Below, one piece after another: positions 28,837-40,200 of a stretch of 64,000 bases of DNA. This stretch comes from Vibrio sp. JC009 (GTDB lineage Bacteria; Pseudomonadota; Gammaproteobacteria; Enterobacterales; Vibrionaceae). The position numbers and the translations under genes were made by a program. Position 1 is the first letter of the stretch. Every line of letters starts with the position of its first letter. The notes beneath the pieces were generated by a model. That model had not been told where the DNA came from and made no database searches. It saw only the letters and a list, made by a program, of their open reading frames with translations. The stretch covers positions 868,001 to 932,000 of the forward strand of contig NZ_CP092106.1 in NCBI RefSeq assembly GCF_029016485.1, given 5' to 3'.

Positions 28837-28869
28837 TTTATGCGGAATTTTCAGTAGAACATGCAAAAC
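28837..28869 (-). repeat. 33-bp inverted repeat element, left copy
   Basis: Read on the minus strand this starts GTTTTGCATGTTCTA and matches the plus strand at 35359-35391 in 29 of 33 positions. The two copies bracket the segment with two chemoreceptors and the GGDEF-EAL gene. Confidence 0.6.
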
Positions 28870-29110
28870 CACCTAGTAAAACGGCGTAAAGCTCCTCCTG
28901 CGAACTGTGAGCCTGTTGATTAGTTCGGTTGAATAATCGGCGTGAATGTGTGAGTTTCTCTGTAAAATCAACATATAGCACACTCCCTACAAACCATAAC
29001 CACTTGATAATAAGCATAAAAAACCACCCAAACAGCATTCCTTTTGATGCAATGCTCGTTTTCATACGTGCAAGGAATTGTCTGTTGTAATTCATCGTGA
29101 TGAATAACAC
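28838..29110 (-). CDS. Doubtful small hypothetical membrane protein
   Basis: An open frame of 90 residues with one strongly hydrophobic stretch ([21 protein letters not shown]). No clear ribosome site precedes any of its three ATG codons, and I recognise no family. Its last ten codons coincide with the 33-bp repeat; the other copy also reads SFACSIENAG then stop in the same frame. That suggests a once-coding C-terminus. Confidence 0.3.
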   Translation of the reverse strand: MLFITMNYNRQFLARMKTSIASKGMLFGWFFMLIIKWLWFVGSVLYVDFTEKLTHSRRLFNRTNQQAHSSQEELYAVLLGGFACSTENSA

Positions 29111-29167
29111 TTCAGGATATTATACCTAGTTAAAATTGTTGAATTTATTATAAAAACAGGCTTAGGT

Positions 29168-31048
29168 ATGATGAATAGTTTTAAAGTTAAGGTTGCTGCA
29201 ACTTTATCTGGTTTAATCGTTGTGATTGTCGTTTTGCTAGTTGCAATGGACTTTATCGCGTTTAAATCCGAAAGTGTCGAACTAAACAAAAATGTTCTTC
29301 GAGAGAAAAATCATTCAATAGAGAGCACGCTGGCGGAAAGGTTTAAGGGTTACAAAAATGCCCTAGTATCCATAAAAATAACATCGTCTGATGTGGTTGA
29401 CCGCTTATCTGAGCCTGCTTCAAATCAACTCCAAGCCCTCCAAAGAAACCTTGAGAAAGTAAGCCTTGGTACATACCTTTTCACCCGAGACGGAACTATC
29501 TATAACTCGGAAGGTACTCGCTTAGACTTTAATGTCAGAACGTTAAACCGCAGCTACTGGAACGCTGTCTTTAACGAGAATACGGATTTCTTCGTTTCAC
29601 CACCATTTATTTCCCAAACGAAGGGAGTAGAAGTGCTGGCACTAGCGTATAGGCTTGAAGGTGATATTGCCTGTCTGGTAACTGTCGAGTTGTCGTCAAT
29701 CATTGGGAGTATGGCCGATAGAAAAGATATGTTTCTTTACACAGCGGAAGGCTCAATTTTGGTTGCACCATACAATGAATTGTTGGGTAAGAATATATTT
29801 GAAGAGCGTCCACTGTATAAGAGCTTCAACAGTGACTCTCCAGAGTTACAGTACTCTGCCATTGTCGAAGGAGATGATGTTCGCTTCACTTCGTTCTGGG
29901 GGGAAGTCGATATTACAGGGTGGCAGTATGTCACGTACTTGAGAACAGCAGAAATCGAAAAAAGTGCCAATAGTCAGCTAATGTCTGCGCTAATAATTGG
30001 ACTGATTAGCCTGGTGTTAGCGATAATTGTGGTACTTTTTGTGCTAGAAAAACTCGTTTTAAAACCTGTAGGCGGCACCCCAGACGAGATTGCTGGACTC
30101 ATAGAAAAAATGTCTGAGGGTGAATTGAACCAAAATGTAGTGGTAAACGGAGAAGAATCTGGCATCTATCGCTCTTTCGTTAACTTATCCAGACAGCTAA
30201 CAGGTCTCATCAAGAACTCTCTTTCCATCTCAGAGAGTGTGGCAACTGCATCTGAAGAACTTAATGTGATCATGAAAGACTCTAAATCTAACTCACAGTT
30301 AGAATTGGCTCAGGTTGAACAGATCTCCACCGCAATAAATGAACTGTCCTCCACTTCTACTGAAGTGAGTAATAAAGCAGCAATGGCAGAAGAAGCTGCC
30401 AAGGGTGCACAAGAAAGTGTAAATCAAGGGAAAGAGGCACTTGAGAAGAACGTATTGCTATCTGGTGACATCGATAAATCGGTAAATGAGAGTGCCGCAA
30501 TTGTTGATGAACTTCGTCAGTATGCAACAGAAATTGGTTCAGTAATTGAGGTGATTAATGGGATTTCGGAGCAAACTAACCTGCTGGCTTTAAATGCGGC
30601 AATAGAGGCCGCTCGTGCCGGTGAGCAGGGACGAGGTTTTGCTGTTGTTGCAGACGAAGTGAGAAATCTCGCGTCCAAAACACAACAGTCGACGGTGAGC
30701 ATTCAAGACATTATCACTAAACTCCAGAATCAGTCCGAAAAAGCGACTGAGAACATGGCGAAGAACCAGGCGTTGATGGAAGAGTCAGTTGCTCTAGCTG
30801 ACGGTATTAAGTCAGCGTTCGAGTCGATTTATACTTCTGTAGAATCAATTTCTGAGATAAATACACTTGTGGCTACAGCATCTCAGCAACAGAACTGTGT
30901 TACTGAGGAAATATCGCAAAATACAACTCAGACCTTTGATTTAGTCCAGCAAAATGTTGCTGCTGTTGAAGAAATGCTCCAAGCGTCTCAGGAGTTGTCT
31001 CAGTTGGCGGCAACGCAGAAAGATGAATTATCATTTTTCCGCGTTTAA
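29168..31048 (+). CDS. Methyl-accepting chemotaxis protein with dCache-like sensor
   Basis: A 626-residue chemoreceptor. Membrane helices are at about residues 8-30 and 272-295, enclosing a periplasmic sensor of about 240 residues that looks like a double Cache domain ([29 protein letters not shown]). The signalling hairpin tip is [20 protein letters not shown]. The PctA-type amino-acid motif is not present, so the ligand differs from that of the receptor at 14694. Base composition is visibly more AT-rich than the housekeeping genes, consistent with later acquisition. Confidence 0.92.
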   Translation: MMNSFKVKVAATLSGLIVVIVVLLVAMDFIAFKSESVELNKNVLREKNHSIESTLAERFKGYKNALVSIKITSSDVVDRLSEPASNQLQALQRNLEKVSLGTYLFTRDGTIYNSEGTRLDFNVRTLNRSYWNAVFNENTDFFVSPPFISQTKGVEVLALAYRLEGDIACLVTVELSSIIGSMADRKDMFLYTAEGSILVAPYNELLGKNIFEERPLYKSFNSDSPELQYSAIVEGDDVRFTSFWGEVDITGWQYVTYLRTAEIEKSANSQLMSALIIGLISLVLAIIVVLFVLEKLVLKPVGGTPDEIAGLIEKMSEGELNQNVVVNGEESGIYRSFVNLSRQLTGLIKNSLSISESVATASEELNVIMKDSKSNSQLELAQVEQISTAINELSSTSTEVSNKAAMAEEAAKGAQESVNQGKEALEKNVLLSGDIDKSVNESAAIVDELRQYATEIGSVIEVINGISEQTNLLALNAAIEAARAGEQGRGFAVVADEVRNLASKTQQSTVSIQDIITKLQNQSEKATENMAKNQALMEESVALADGIKSAFESIYTSVESISEINTLVATASQQQNCVTEEISQNTTQTFDLVQQNVAAVEEMLQASQELSQLAATQKDELSFFRV

Positions 31049-31420
31049 CAAACCTATTTGGGAAAGGGAGTAGCGGTTAATTGCTCTCCCTATGACTAGC
31101 CATCAACTAACTGAAGCCAACTCTATCAGAACCACACGAATATTCGCCTAAACATTTTGTTAACCCTAGTGACGTTGCTTCATGCTGGCTGTTTCACTAC
31201 GGCAGTGACTTGTTCGAAGGAATGAAGAAGCTTAACTCCCCTCAGCAAACTACAATCGTGTTTCCCAGATTCTCTAAAAGGTTACGTCGCTTCAGGGTCT
31301 GCCAGAGGGGGGGAGCGATGGAGTGGTCAATAAATCCACAATATCTCCATAATTTATAGCAATTAATACCACAATCTATTGACACAATACATAGTTGGCG
31401 TGAATTCTCATTTGAGATTA
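31049..31420. other. 372-base spacer with a possible decayed gene fragment
   Basis: Between two chemoreceptor genes. The plus frame from 31111 to 31360 is open without a start and contains FHYGSDLFEGMKK then IVFPRFSKRLRRF. This resembles the HYG...FEG(L/M)K...F.R...R region of branched-chain aminotransferases. It may be a remnant. No promoter or terminator is clear. Confidence 0.35.
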
Positions 31421-33019
31421 ATGATGGAAAAATTATTAAATAAGTTAACTCTGGGACGAAAAATTCAGTTTATTACCATAGCGACTTTGTTGTGCTGTAT
31501 GGCGGGAGCAGTCATATTCATGCTTGATAGCCGTGAAGCGATTCGAGAGGAAACCGAACTCGGAATGAAAAGCCAGGTTGAAGCTGCGTATAATCTACTT
31601 GATTCAATATACGACGATAGCACCTCCGAAGATGACTTTCTGGTAAAAGTCCGACCAATTGTAAAAGGCTTAACGTGGGGGAACGATGGTAGTGGGTACC
31701 TCTTCCTTATGGGGCGTGATGGCGAGTTGCTTATCTATCCTCCCGACGAAACAAAGGAAGGTGGGATAAGCAAAAACGCACTGATGCTTGAAGCACTTAA
31801 AAAAGATGTACCCTCTGCCGTTTACTATATGAATACAAAGCCGGGTGGAGAGGAAAAATTTGAAAAAGTGTCTTATGTTTTTCCCTCACCTGGCGCTAAC
31901 TGGAGGGTAGTGGGTGGCACTTACCTGGACGTGGCAGAAACCATCTTCAGACAACACCTACTTCACGCTTTTTATGGATTTGCATGCATTTTCCCGGCTC
32001 TCATTGTATTGATTGTAACAGTGCGTCGGCAGATAACACGCCGCGTAAACACTATCATTAAATCACTGGATCAAATCGCCGGTAAAAATCTTACCGAACC
32101 GCTTCTGCTGGGTGGGACAGACGAGTTCTCCACTATCGCCCAGCACATCGATACCACCAGAAAAAATTTGAACGAGTTAATGCGTCAACAACTAACGGTA
32201 TCGGATAGCCTGTCAGAGATAGCGATTGAACTTGATAAGAACATGAGCACTACCTCCACATCTGTATCTTCTCAGTTCTCTCAGATTGAGAAAATAACCG
32301 TATCGATGGAAGAGAACGCAGCTGTTGTCCGGGATATCTCTCTAAATGCCGTCAGCACGTCTAATGAGACCAAAGTTACACACGAACAAGCCGTGCTTGG
32401 TTCTGAAAAACTGCAGGCCTGCACCATAGAAATCAACTCGCTAGATACCGAATTAACTCAGAGTGCCCAGGCTATTACAGACGTAGAAACCGAAGTAGAT
32501 AAAATTAGTGGCATAGTCGAAGTCATTACCGCTATATCCGAACAAACCAACCTGTTAGCACTAAATGCGGCAATTGAAGCTGCACGAGCCGGAGAGCAAG
32601 GCCGGGGATTTGCCGTAGTAGCTGATGAGGTTCGCAAACTGGCTCACAACACTCAGGAATCAACGACTCAAATCAATACGATGATTGAAGGACTACAAAA
32701 AAACACAACTCTTTCAGTCGAACAGATGACTTCCAGCTTAGAGCGTGCGAACAATGCGACTAGCTATGCAAAAGAAGCAGGAGTAGCGATAGAAGCTATT
32801 GTAGAGCGTATAGCCCTTCTGTCTGAGGGTAATGAGCTGGTGGCTACATCAACAGAGCAACAGCGAGTTGTGGGCGACTCTATTAACAATGACCTGATGG
32901 CCATTAGTTCTGAAGTAGAAAATACAGATACGGTGATTAAGCAGCTTGCTGGCGATGCAACCATCCTTACTGAGTATGCCAGTTCTATCCGTGAGGATGT
33001 TAATTCATACACACTCTGA
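31421..33019 (+). CDS. Methyl-accepting chemotaxis protein with sCache_2 sensor
   Basis: A 532-residue chemoreceptor. Membrane helices at about residues 16-36 and 185-205 enclose a single Cache_2 domain ([23 protein letters not shown], then [11 protein letters not shown]). A HAMP-like linker and a full signalling domain with [20 protein letters not shown] follow. sCache_2 domains commonly bind small organic acids. The start is set at the ATGATG at 31421 with GAGA upstream; an in-frame TTG at 31379 has no ribosome site. Confidence 0.9.
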   Translation: MMEKLLNKLTLGRKIQFITIATLLCCMAGAVIFMLDSREAIREETELGMKSQVEAAYNLLDSIYDDSTSEDDFLVKVRPIVKGLTWGNDGSGYLFLMGRDGELLIYPPDETKEGGISKNALMLEALKKDVPSAVYYMNTKPGGEEKFEKVSYVFPSPGANWRVVGGTYLDVAETIFRQHLLHAFYGFACIFPALIVLIVTVRRQITRRVNTIIKSLDQIAGKNLTEPLLLGGTDEFSTIAQHIDTTRKNLNELMRQQLTVSDSLSEIAIELDKNMSTTSTSVSSQFSQIEKITVSMEENAAVVRDISLNAVSTSNETKVTHEQAVLGSEKLQACTIEINSLDTELTQSAQAITDVETEVDKISGIVEVITAISEQTNLLALNAAIEAARAGEQGRGFAVVADEVRKLAHNTQESTTQINTMIEGLQKNTTLSVEQMTSSLERANNATSYAKEAGVAIEAIVERIALLSEGNELVATSTEQQRVVGDSINNDLMAISSEVENTDTVIKQLAGDATILTEYASSIREDVNSYTL

Positions 33020-33349
33020 TGTTGCCTTGCTCCTAGGCTGAGAGCAGCTTTAAGCTGTAGTGTAACATGACTTAGCTGTGTGATTCGTTGCTAAGTAGTC
33101 GCTCTATGGCTCTTTTAGGGCAGAAGTTAAACAACACGTCCCGCAACAGCGACAAATTGTCGTTAAACGCGAGGATAGTCATTAGCATGACTGCCTCACC
33201 GGAATGAATCTACCCTTCACATAACTATTAGCTATGTAGCCACAATGTTACAACCGCCTTATACGATGAATCTAAACTGTTACTCCAATGGGGGGAGGGG
33301 AATACAAAATTGCATCAGCAAAGGTACCACTTGTGGAAAGGACTTCACG
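33020..33349. other. 330-base spacer before the GGDEF-EAL gene
   Basis: No gene is recognised. CGACAAATTGTCG (about 33149) is a short palindrome. An integron attC site and a cyclic-di-GMP riboswitch were considered and not found. The in-frame upstream ATG at 33245 is judged not to be the start of the next gene. Confidence 0.4.
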
Positions 33350-35194
33350 ATGAATAAAAGTAATTTTAAACCCAAACTAATAGATATTGTTCGCGGCAAC
33401 CTCAACTTAGTAGCTACGTTGCAGCCGACATTTATCCGTAACTGCAAGGTTACGGACATGGCTTTAGATGAAAAATATCTGCTGTTCTTTTCGATTGTTG
33501 ACCAAAGCGCTAACTCAGTAGCTATCTTCGATGACAAAAAGCGCATCGTATATGTGAATAAAAAGTTCGAACGAATGAGCGGATATACTTGCGATGAGTT
33601 ACTTGGAAAACACGCTGATTTTCTGAGATCTGCTAAAACAGCAAAAGAGGTATACCAAGACATCTATCGCACGATTGAGGCTAAGCAACAATGGAAGGGA
33701 GAGGTCGTTAACATCCACCGTGACGGACACGAGTATATTGTAGAAAACATAATATCTCCCATCACAAACACCCGTGATGAGATTGTATGTGTGCTTGCTG
33801 AGAAGAAGGACATTACGGCTCAAAAGTCAGCAGAGAGTGTTGTTCAGAAACTGACATATTTTGATTGCCTTACCGGGGTACCTAACAGGGCATATTTTTT
33901 ACAAGAGGTCAAAGGATTAACCTGTTTGCCCCAAGTGAAGGAAAACCATTTTGCAGTACTATTCATAGATCTAAACCGTTTTAAAGATCTTAACGATACC
34001 TACGGACACCTTGTCGGTGATCGGGCACTAAACGAAATAGCAAAGCGTTTAGAGGCCAGAATGCCCTCAGGTAGTTTTGTTGCGAGAGTCGGCGGTGATG
34101 AGTTTGTCGCAGTACATAAGAATGCGACCAATATGTCTACTTCACTTCTGGCAAATTTAATCGAAGATTCATTCAAATCCCCGGTAATAGTTGAGGGTCA
34201 GGAGCATTTTCTTGATGCGAGTATAGGCTCAGCGACATGGCCAACAGATGGTCTTTGTATAACGCAGATCCTGGCAAGAGCTGACCTGGCAATGTATAAC
34301 GGGAAGGTAGCCTGTCGTAGCTACACTCCTTATACAGAAGCAATTGGATTAAGTTTTACCAGAGAGTATGAGCTGGCAAGAAAACTTGATATCGCAGTAA
34401 AGGAAGGACAGTTTAGTCTGGTGTATCAGCCTAAGGTCGATTTAATAACCGGGCATACTACCGGTATGGAAGCTTTACTGCGCTGGAATGATCTTGAGTT
34501 GGGGCCAATATCCCCAGCAGAGTTTATTCCCATAGCTGAAAAATACAAGAAGATGATACCCATTGGAAGGTGGGTAATAAGGGAGGTTTGTCGCCAGCTG
34601 AACCTCTGGAAGAGCAGCCAAACATGTCTCTCAGGCCGTATTGCCATTAATATCTCAGCTCAGCAAGTAGAAAGCCCCAGATTCTTTGAGGATATCAAAT
34701 CAGAGCTGTATGAACATGATATAGATCCGTCTATGATTGAGCTAGAGGTTACCGAGTCACTGTTAATCAAAGATCCAGAGCGCGCTCTGTCACTGTTCCA
34801 AAAACTGAAAACGGCCGGGTTCAGTATCTCCATTGATGATTTTGGTACCGGGTACTCATCCCTTTCTTACCTTAGACAGCTTGAAGCGGATATTCTTAAA
34901 ATTGATAAGTCATTTATAGATAAAATAAACTCAAGTCCCCATGACAGGACCATCGTCAAATCAATCATCGATCTAAGTCATAACCTGGATATGCTGGTCA
35001 TCGCCGAAGGAGTGGAGTCCGAGGAGCAGTTGAATCTGCTTTTCTCTCTTGGCTGTGACATGGCACAAGGCTATTTATTCTGCAAGCCTTTGCCGGCAAG
35101 AGAAGTCTACCCATTTTTATCCAGGTACCGTCAAGAGCAATCTACTTCCTCAGCGCAATTGCAGCCTGCAAATTGCATAAAAATGCTGGAATAA
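33350..35194 (+). CDS. PAS-GGDEF-EAL cyclic-di-GMP signalling protein
   Basis: A 614-residue soluble protein. A PAS domain is at about residues 40-155 (ANSVAIFDDKKRIVYVNKKFERMSGYT), followed by GGDEF with an intact RVGGDEF motif and EAL with intact GMEALLRW. The EAL catalytic set continues with NISAQQ, LEVTES, DDFGTGYSS, LKIDKSFI and AEGVE. Both synthesis and breakdown of c-di-GMP are therefore possible. No RxxD inhibitory site stands before GGDEF. ATG 33350 is chosen because GGAAAGGA lies eight bases upstream. It is close to two chemoreceptors, suggesting a joint role in motility decisions. Confidence 0.92.
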   Translation: MNKSNFKPKLIDIVRGNLNLVATLQPTFIRNCKVTDMALDEKYLLFFSIVDQSANSVAIFDDKKRIVYVNKKFERMSGYTCDELLGKHADFLRSAKTAKEVYQDIYRTIEAKQQWKGEVVNIHRDGHEYIVENIISPITNTRDEIVCVLAEKKDITAQKSAESVVQKLTYFDCLTGVPNRAYFLQEVKGLTCLPQVKENHFAVLFIDLNRFKDLNDTYGHLVGDRALNEIAKRLEARMPSGSFVARVGGDEFVAVHKNATNMSTSLLANLIEDSFKSPVIVEGQEHFLDASIGSATWPTDGLCITQILARADLAMYNGKVACRSYTPYTEAIGLSFTREYELARKLDIAVKEGQFSLVYQPKVDLITGHTTGMEALLRWNDLELGPISPAEFIPIAEKYKKMIPIGRWVIREVCRQLNLWKSSQTCLSGRIAINISAQQVESPRFFEDIKSELYEHDIDPSMIELEVTESLLIKDPERALSLFQKLKTAGFSISIDDFGTGYSSLSYLRQLEADILKIDKSFIDKINSSPHDRTIVKSIIDLSHNLDMLVIAEGVESEEQLNLLFSLGCDMAQGYLFCKPLPAREVYPFLSRYRQEQSTSSAQLQPANCIKMLE

Positions 35195-35358
35195 GTTACT
35201 GGCTAGGATTGCCGACCTTGTTCGGAAATGGGAGTTCCCGTGCAGCGCCGTTCTGGTATCTGCCATAACCTCACGTATGGCAAACTCAGCAGAGTAATCC
35301 GCTGCTGAGTAATTGCGCTAAATTGGAAAGGGGCAAAAGCGTTTCAGGAGCTGATCGA

Positions 35359-35391
35359 GTTTTGCATGTTCTATTGAAAATGCTGGATAAA
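35359..35391 (+). repeat. 33-bp inverted repeat element, right copy
   Basis: Starts GTTTTGCATGTTCTA; 29 of 33 bases match the reverse complement of 28837-28869. It lies in the 271-base gap after the GGDEF-EAL gene, which also holds an ACTCAGCAG / CTGCTGAGT stem at 35284-35310. Confidence 0.6.
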
Positions 35392-35425
35392 GTCTGTCCA
35401 TTTACTTCCACCTCTGCCACCACAA

Positions 35426-35454
35426 AAATCACCGGCTTTCTCAGCCGGTGATTT
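35426..35454 (-). terminator. Rho-independent terminator of the hydrogenase operon, possibly bidirectional
   Basis: A perfect 12-bp stem (AAATCACCGGCT with AGCCGGTGATTT) and a 5-base loop. On the minus strand it runs into TTTTTG, just past the hydrogenase stop; on the plus strand into ATTTCTTT. Confidence 0.9.
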
Positions 35455-35465
35455 CTTTCCAGAGT

Positions 35466-37238
35466 TTAAACCACAGGTTTACGTTTGTACTTAGTATGCA
35501 ACAGGTGATGTGATTTCTCACCAAGTGGCTGGCCGAGGAAGTCGGTATATAACTGCTGAATAGCCGCATTTTCATGGGATTTACGCATCAGTTTGCCTTC
35601 GTCTTCGGCATAGATAGCGTTGATCCGTTTCATGCGAACAGCGTCATTGGTCAGGCGTGGTTGTCCGCCGCCGCCGATACAGCCGCCGGGGCAGGCCATC
35701 ACTTCGATAAAGTGATAGGTTTTCTCGCCGGATTTTATCCGCTCCACCAGGTTACGGGCGTTAGCCAGACCGTGTGATACGGCAACCTTCACTTCCACGC
35801 CCTCAAGGAATGACCAGTCGGCTACCGGATTTTCAATCACAACCGATGCTTCTTTGATTCCTTCCAGCCCGGTTACCGGAGTGACACGCAGGTTCTCTGC
35901 GGGTAGCTCGCGCTCAGTCACCAGTTCGTAAGCGGTGCGCAGCGCGGCCTGCATAACACCACCGGTATTGGCGAAGATATCTGCCGCGCCCGAGCTCAGG
36001 CCCAGCGGGGCATCCATCTCACTATCGGGCAACGCCATAAAGTTGATACCGGCTTCTTTGATCATCTGGCCCAGTTCGCGGGTGGTCAGAACATAGTCCA
36101 CATCCTGCACGCTGCTGTCGGCCATTTCGCCCCGCTGGCTTTCATACTTTTTAGCCGTGCAGGGCATAATGGAGACGACGGTCATCTGTTCAGGCCTGAT
36201 ATCCAGTTTTTGCGCGTAATAGGTCTTAGCGACCGCGCCGAACATCTGCTGTGGTGATTTACAGCTTGATAGGTTTGGCAGCATATCTGCGCAGTAATAT
36301 TCGGCGTAGTTAATCCAGCCCGGACAACAGCTGGTGAACATTGGCAGCGAAACATTGCCATCGCCCACTATTGCCTGTTTTAGCCGTTTAAGCAGCTCAG
36401 AGCCTTCCTCCATAATGGTCAGATCGGCGGTAAAGTTGGTATCAAACACGCCATCAAAGCCGAGCTGACGAAGGGCGCTGGTCATTTTACCTGTGACCAG
36501 TGTGCCCGGCTCACAGTCAAAGCACTCGCCAAGTGCGGCGCGGATGGCAGGAGCTGTCTGCACCACAACAAACTGCTCCGGGTCATCAAGCGCTTCCCAG
36601 ACCTCCTGAACATGGTTGCGCTCTGTGATGGCACCAACCGGGCAAACTGCGGCGCACTGCCCGCACTGAACACAGGCCACATCACTCAGGTCGTGAGCAA
36701 ATGCCGGACCGATCACCGTATCGAAGCCGCGTCCCTGAGGATAGAGGGCACCAACGCCCTGTACTTCAGAGCAGACGGTCACGCAGCGACGGCACTTAAT
36801 GCATTTTCCGCTGTCACGTAGCAGCGCGGGTGTACTGTCATCAAAATGGGCGGCCGCTTTTTCACCGGGATAGCGCACCTGTTTCAGACCCAGTTCCGCA
36901 GCCAGACGCTGAAGTTCACAGTCGTCGTTACGGTCACAGACCTGGCAGTCGCCATCATGTTCTGACAGGATCAGCTCAACCACTTTTCTGCGGGCATCCC
37001 GTACTCGCGGGCTGTGAGTCATCACCTTCATACCGTCTTCAACCGGTGTGGAGCAGGCGGTTTTCAGAGTCCGTACGCCTTCTACCTCAACCAGACAGGC
37101 GCGGCAGCCACCAATGGGTGCCAGCTTCTCCAGAAAACAGAGGGTAGGGATGTGGATAGCCGCCTGTTTTGCTGCTTCCAGAATGGTAGTGCCTTCGCCT
37201 GCTGCTATCTCTTTTCCGTTAATGGTTACCTTAAGCAT
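35466..37238 (-). CDS. hydA: [FeFe]-hydrogenase catalytic subunit (HydA/HndD-like)
   Basis: A 590-residue iron hydrogenase that makes or oxidises H2. In order: a plant-type [2Fe-2S] domain (C34, C45, C48, C62), a His-ligated [4Fe-4S] motif (H94, C98, C101, C107), and two ferredoxin clusters (from C146 and C189). The H-cluster domain has L1 TSCCPGW at 302-308, L2 MPCTAKK with C360, and L3 ACPGGC with C516 and C520. C304 corresponds to the proton-transfer cysteine. A small-subunit tail (GEKSHHLLHTKY) ends it. ATG 37238 with GGAGGAGG upstream overlaps the previous gene by eight bases. HydE, HydF and HydG maturases are not in this window. Confidence 0.95.
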   Translation of the reverse strand: MLKVTINGKEIAAGEGTTILEAAKQAAIHIPTLCFLEKLAPIGGCRACLVEVEGVRTLKTACSTPVEDGMKVMTHSPRVRDARRKVVELILSEHDGDCQVCDRNDDCELQRLAAELGLKQVRYPGEKAAAHFDDSTPALLRDSGKCIKCRRCVTVCSEVQGVGALYPQGRGFDTVIGPAFAHDLSDVACVQCGQCAAVCPVGAITERNHVQEVWEALDDPEQFVVVQTAPAIRAALGECFDCEPGTLVTGKMTSALRQLGFDGVFDTNFTADLTIMEEGSELLKRLKQAIVGDGNVSLPMFTSCCPGWINYAEYYCADMLPNLSSCKSPQQMFGAVAKTYYAQKLDIRPEQMTVVSIMPCTAKKYESQRGEMADSSVQDVDYVLTTRELGQMIKEAGINFMALPDSEMDAPLGLSSGAADIFANTGGVMQAALRTAYELVTERELPAENLRVTPVTGLEGIKEASVVIENPVADWSFLEGVEVKVAVSHGLANARNLVERIKSGEKTYHFIEVMACPGGCIGGGGQPRLTNDAVRMKRINAIYAEDEGKLMRKSHENAAIQQLYTDFLGQPLGEKSHHLLHTKYKRKPVV

Positions 37239-40200
37239 CAGAAGCCTCCTCCGGCTGAACCGGGCATTTTCCATAATCACAGCGCAGACAACGTTTCGCC
37301 TGGCGGGTCGCTTCTGCTTCGTTCCACGCCTGTTCCACCTCATCAAAGTTGTTTCTGCGTTTTTCTACCTGAATCATCCGCAGTTTCTCTCTTGGGTAAG
37401 GGACAGGATCGGCGTCGGGATCATAGTTGGTGGTATTTTCCTGCTCGGTGCGCCAGAAGGCGTGCTTCTCTCCGCTAAGGAAGTGGTCAATGCCCACCGC
37501 AGCCCGTTCACCGTCGGCGATTGCAGTCACCACAGACATAGGTCCTGTTACAGAGTCACCTCCGGCAAATACGCGTTCCATTGAAGTCTGGCCGGTAACC
37601 GGGTCAGCCTGCAGCCAGCCTTTGCCGTTGATCTCCAACTGGTTATCAAACACGCTGGTATCCATGGTTTGTCCCACAGCCAGAATGACCTGATCCGCCG
37701 CCACACTGAAGATGCCGTCTTCATCGGCTTCAGGACGTCTGCGGCCTGAGCGGTCAAAGTCACCTAAATGCATGTGTCTGCATTTCACCCCGGCGACTTT
37801 GCCTTCAGCGCTGCTTTCGATCTCCTGCGGAGCGGTGAGTGTTTTGATGGTGACGCCTTCCTGAATGGCTTCGTCAATTTCCTCTGCATAGGCCGGCATC
37901 TCTTCACGGGTACGTCGATAAAGCACAGTGACGCTTTCAGCGCCCAGCCGGATTGCCGTACGGGCAGCATCAATGGCCGCATTACCGCCACCGATAACCG
38001 CGACATTTTTTCCGACAGGTACGGATCCGCGAATGTTGTATTCACGCAGAAATGCCATTGCATCCACCACAGATTCAGAATCAATGCCCGGAAGGTTAAC
38101 GCTTACCCCCTGCGGCGCACCAATACCGACAAAGACGGCATCGGCGCCCTCATCAATAAGCTGTTTGATACTGAAATCCCGCCCCAGAGCCATACCGGTT
38201 TTTATGCTGACGCCCATATTCTCGATCATACGGATTTCACGGGCGATGGTTTCCCTTGGCAGGCGGTAAGCCGGAATCGCCTGTACCAGCATTCCGCCCG
38301 GACGCGGCTCTTTTTCGTAGATAACCGGCTTATAACCCAGCCGGGCAAGGAAGTAAGCACAGGAAATCCCGGCAGGGCCGCCACCGATAATGGCTACTTT
38401 GCGACCAGCATTGACTTCATTAAAGCGGATTTCAGGCAGTTGAAGTTCCACCTCCTGATCCACCATAAAGCGTTTGATACCCCGGATAGAGACTGGCTGA
38501 TCCAGAGAGGATCGCCGGCATTTATCTTCACAGGTATGGAAGCAGACTCTGGCACATACACTGGCAAACGGGTTCCGGTTGCGGTGAAGTTGCAGCGCTT
38601 CGTAGTAGCGCTTCTCACCAACTAAAGAGACAAAGCCCGGAATATCAACACCGGCAGGGCAGGCTGTCTGACAAGGGGCGCGAACCAGTGACGGGCAGAC
38701 ACCCGCACGACAGTGTTTGTCTCTGATATGCTCAATATACTCTTCGCGGAAGTGGCGTATGGTTGATAACACAGGGTTAGGCGCAGTCTGACCAAGCCCG
38801 CACAGAGAGGTTTCCTGAATCAGCTCGCCCAGCTCTTCCAGTTTATCGATATCTTCCATCTGGCCCTGACCGTTGCAGATACGGGTCAGTATTTCCAGCA
38901 TCCGCTTGGTGCCGACGCGGCAGGGGACACATTTACCGCAGGATTCTTCCTGAACAAATTCCAGGAAGAAGCGGGCAACGTCCACCATACAGGCGTCGTC
39001 ATCCATCACAATCAGCCCGCCTGAGCCCATAATGGCGCCCAGTTCACTGAGTGATTCGTAATCCAGAGGTACATTCAGATGCTCTTTTGGTACGCATCCG
39101 CCGGACGGACCGCCCAGTTGCGCCGCTTTAAACGGCTTGTTATTGACGATACCACCGCCGATATCATAAATAAGCTCACCCAGACTGGTACCTATGGGCA
39201 CTTCTACCAGCCCGGTATTACGTACTGCTCCGGCAAGCGCAAATACCTTGGTGCCCTTACTTTTTTCTGTACCAAAGGAGGCATACCACTCAGCCCCGCG
39301 GTTTATGATCTCAGGAACACTGGCAAAGGTTTCGACGTTGTTCAGACAGGAAGGCCTGTCCCACAGTCCTTTCTGAGCCGGGAAAGGCGGGCGTGGGCGC
39401 GGTTCACCCCGGCGTCCTTCGATAGATGCCATCAGCGCGGTTTCTTCTCCGCAGACAAAAGCCCCGGAACCCATTCTGATTTCAAGGTTGAATGAGAAGT
39501 CAGAACCCAGAATATTTTCGCCCAGCAGGCCATATTGTCTGGCTTCATCAATGGCTTTCTGCAGCCGGTATACGGCGAGCGGATATTCTGCCCTCACATA
39601 GACAAAACCTTCAGCCGCACCAATGGCATAGGCACCGATAATCATGCCTTCAATCAGGCTGTGCGGGTCACCTTCCAGTACGCTGCGGTCCATATAAGCA
39701 CCGGGATCCCCCTCATCGGCATTACAGAGGATATAACGCAGATCGGCTGGACTATTGCGGGTGGTGTTCCATTTTATCCAGGTAGGGAAACCGGCACCGC
39801 CACGGCCACGCTGACCGGAGATTTTCATCTGTTCGATAACATCGTCGGAACTCATGCTATCAAGCACCTTGCCAATGCCCTGGTAAACACCAGCACTCAG
39901 CGCTTCGGTAATGCTTTCCGGATCAATCTGCCCGCAGTGGCGCAGAACGATTTTGGTCTGTTTGCTGAAAAATTCGATATCGGAAATGGAAGGCACCGCT
40001 TTGTCACCATGTTTGTCACGGGCAACCAGGCGTTCAATCACCTGGCCACCGAGCAGATGCTGAGTGATGATCTCTTCGGCATCTTCCGGCTTAACACGCT
40101 GATAGAAGGTCATATCATCAAGCATCAGCATTACCGGGCCTTCAACGCACAGGCCCATACAGCCCACAGAGATAACATTTGCTTTGTCGTTAAGGTTCTG

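Larger units (their letters stand above)
28564..29167. other. 604-base gene-poor spacer
   Basis: The spacer starts the accessory-looking segment. It contains an inverted pair CTTGAAGT / ACTTCAAG just after lysR, one 33-bp element at 28837-28869, and a doubtful minus-strand frame (28838-29110, listed separately). The plus-strand frame at 28542-28889 overlaps lysR and has no ribosome site or recognisable protein features. Confidence 0.5.

Noticed and set aside
28542..28889. 115-residue plus-strand frame after lysR
   Set aside because: It overlaps the lysR end out of frame, has no ribosome site and has low-complexity, unfamilial sequence.
31379..31384. TTGACA as a -35 box for the third chemoreceptor gene
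   Set aside because: No acceptable -10 hexamer lies at 16-18 bp spacing.
33020..33349. GTTAAAC sequences resembling integron attC core sites
   Set aside because: The two GTTAAAC copies lack the paired inverse core and internal stem of a real attC or VCR, and no integrase is nearby.
33020..33349. Cyclic-di-GMP riboswitch before the GGDEF-EAL gene
   Set aside because: No conserved GEMM-type core could be recognised.
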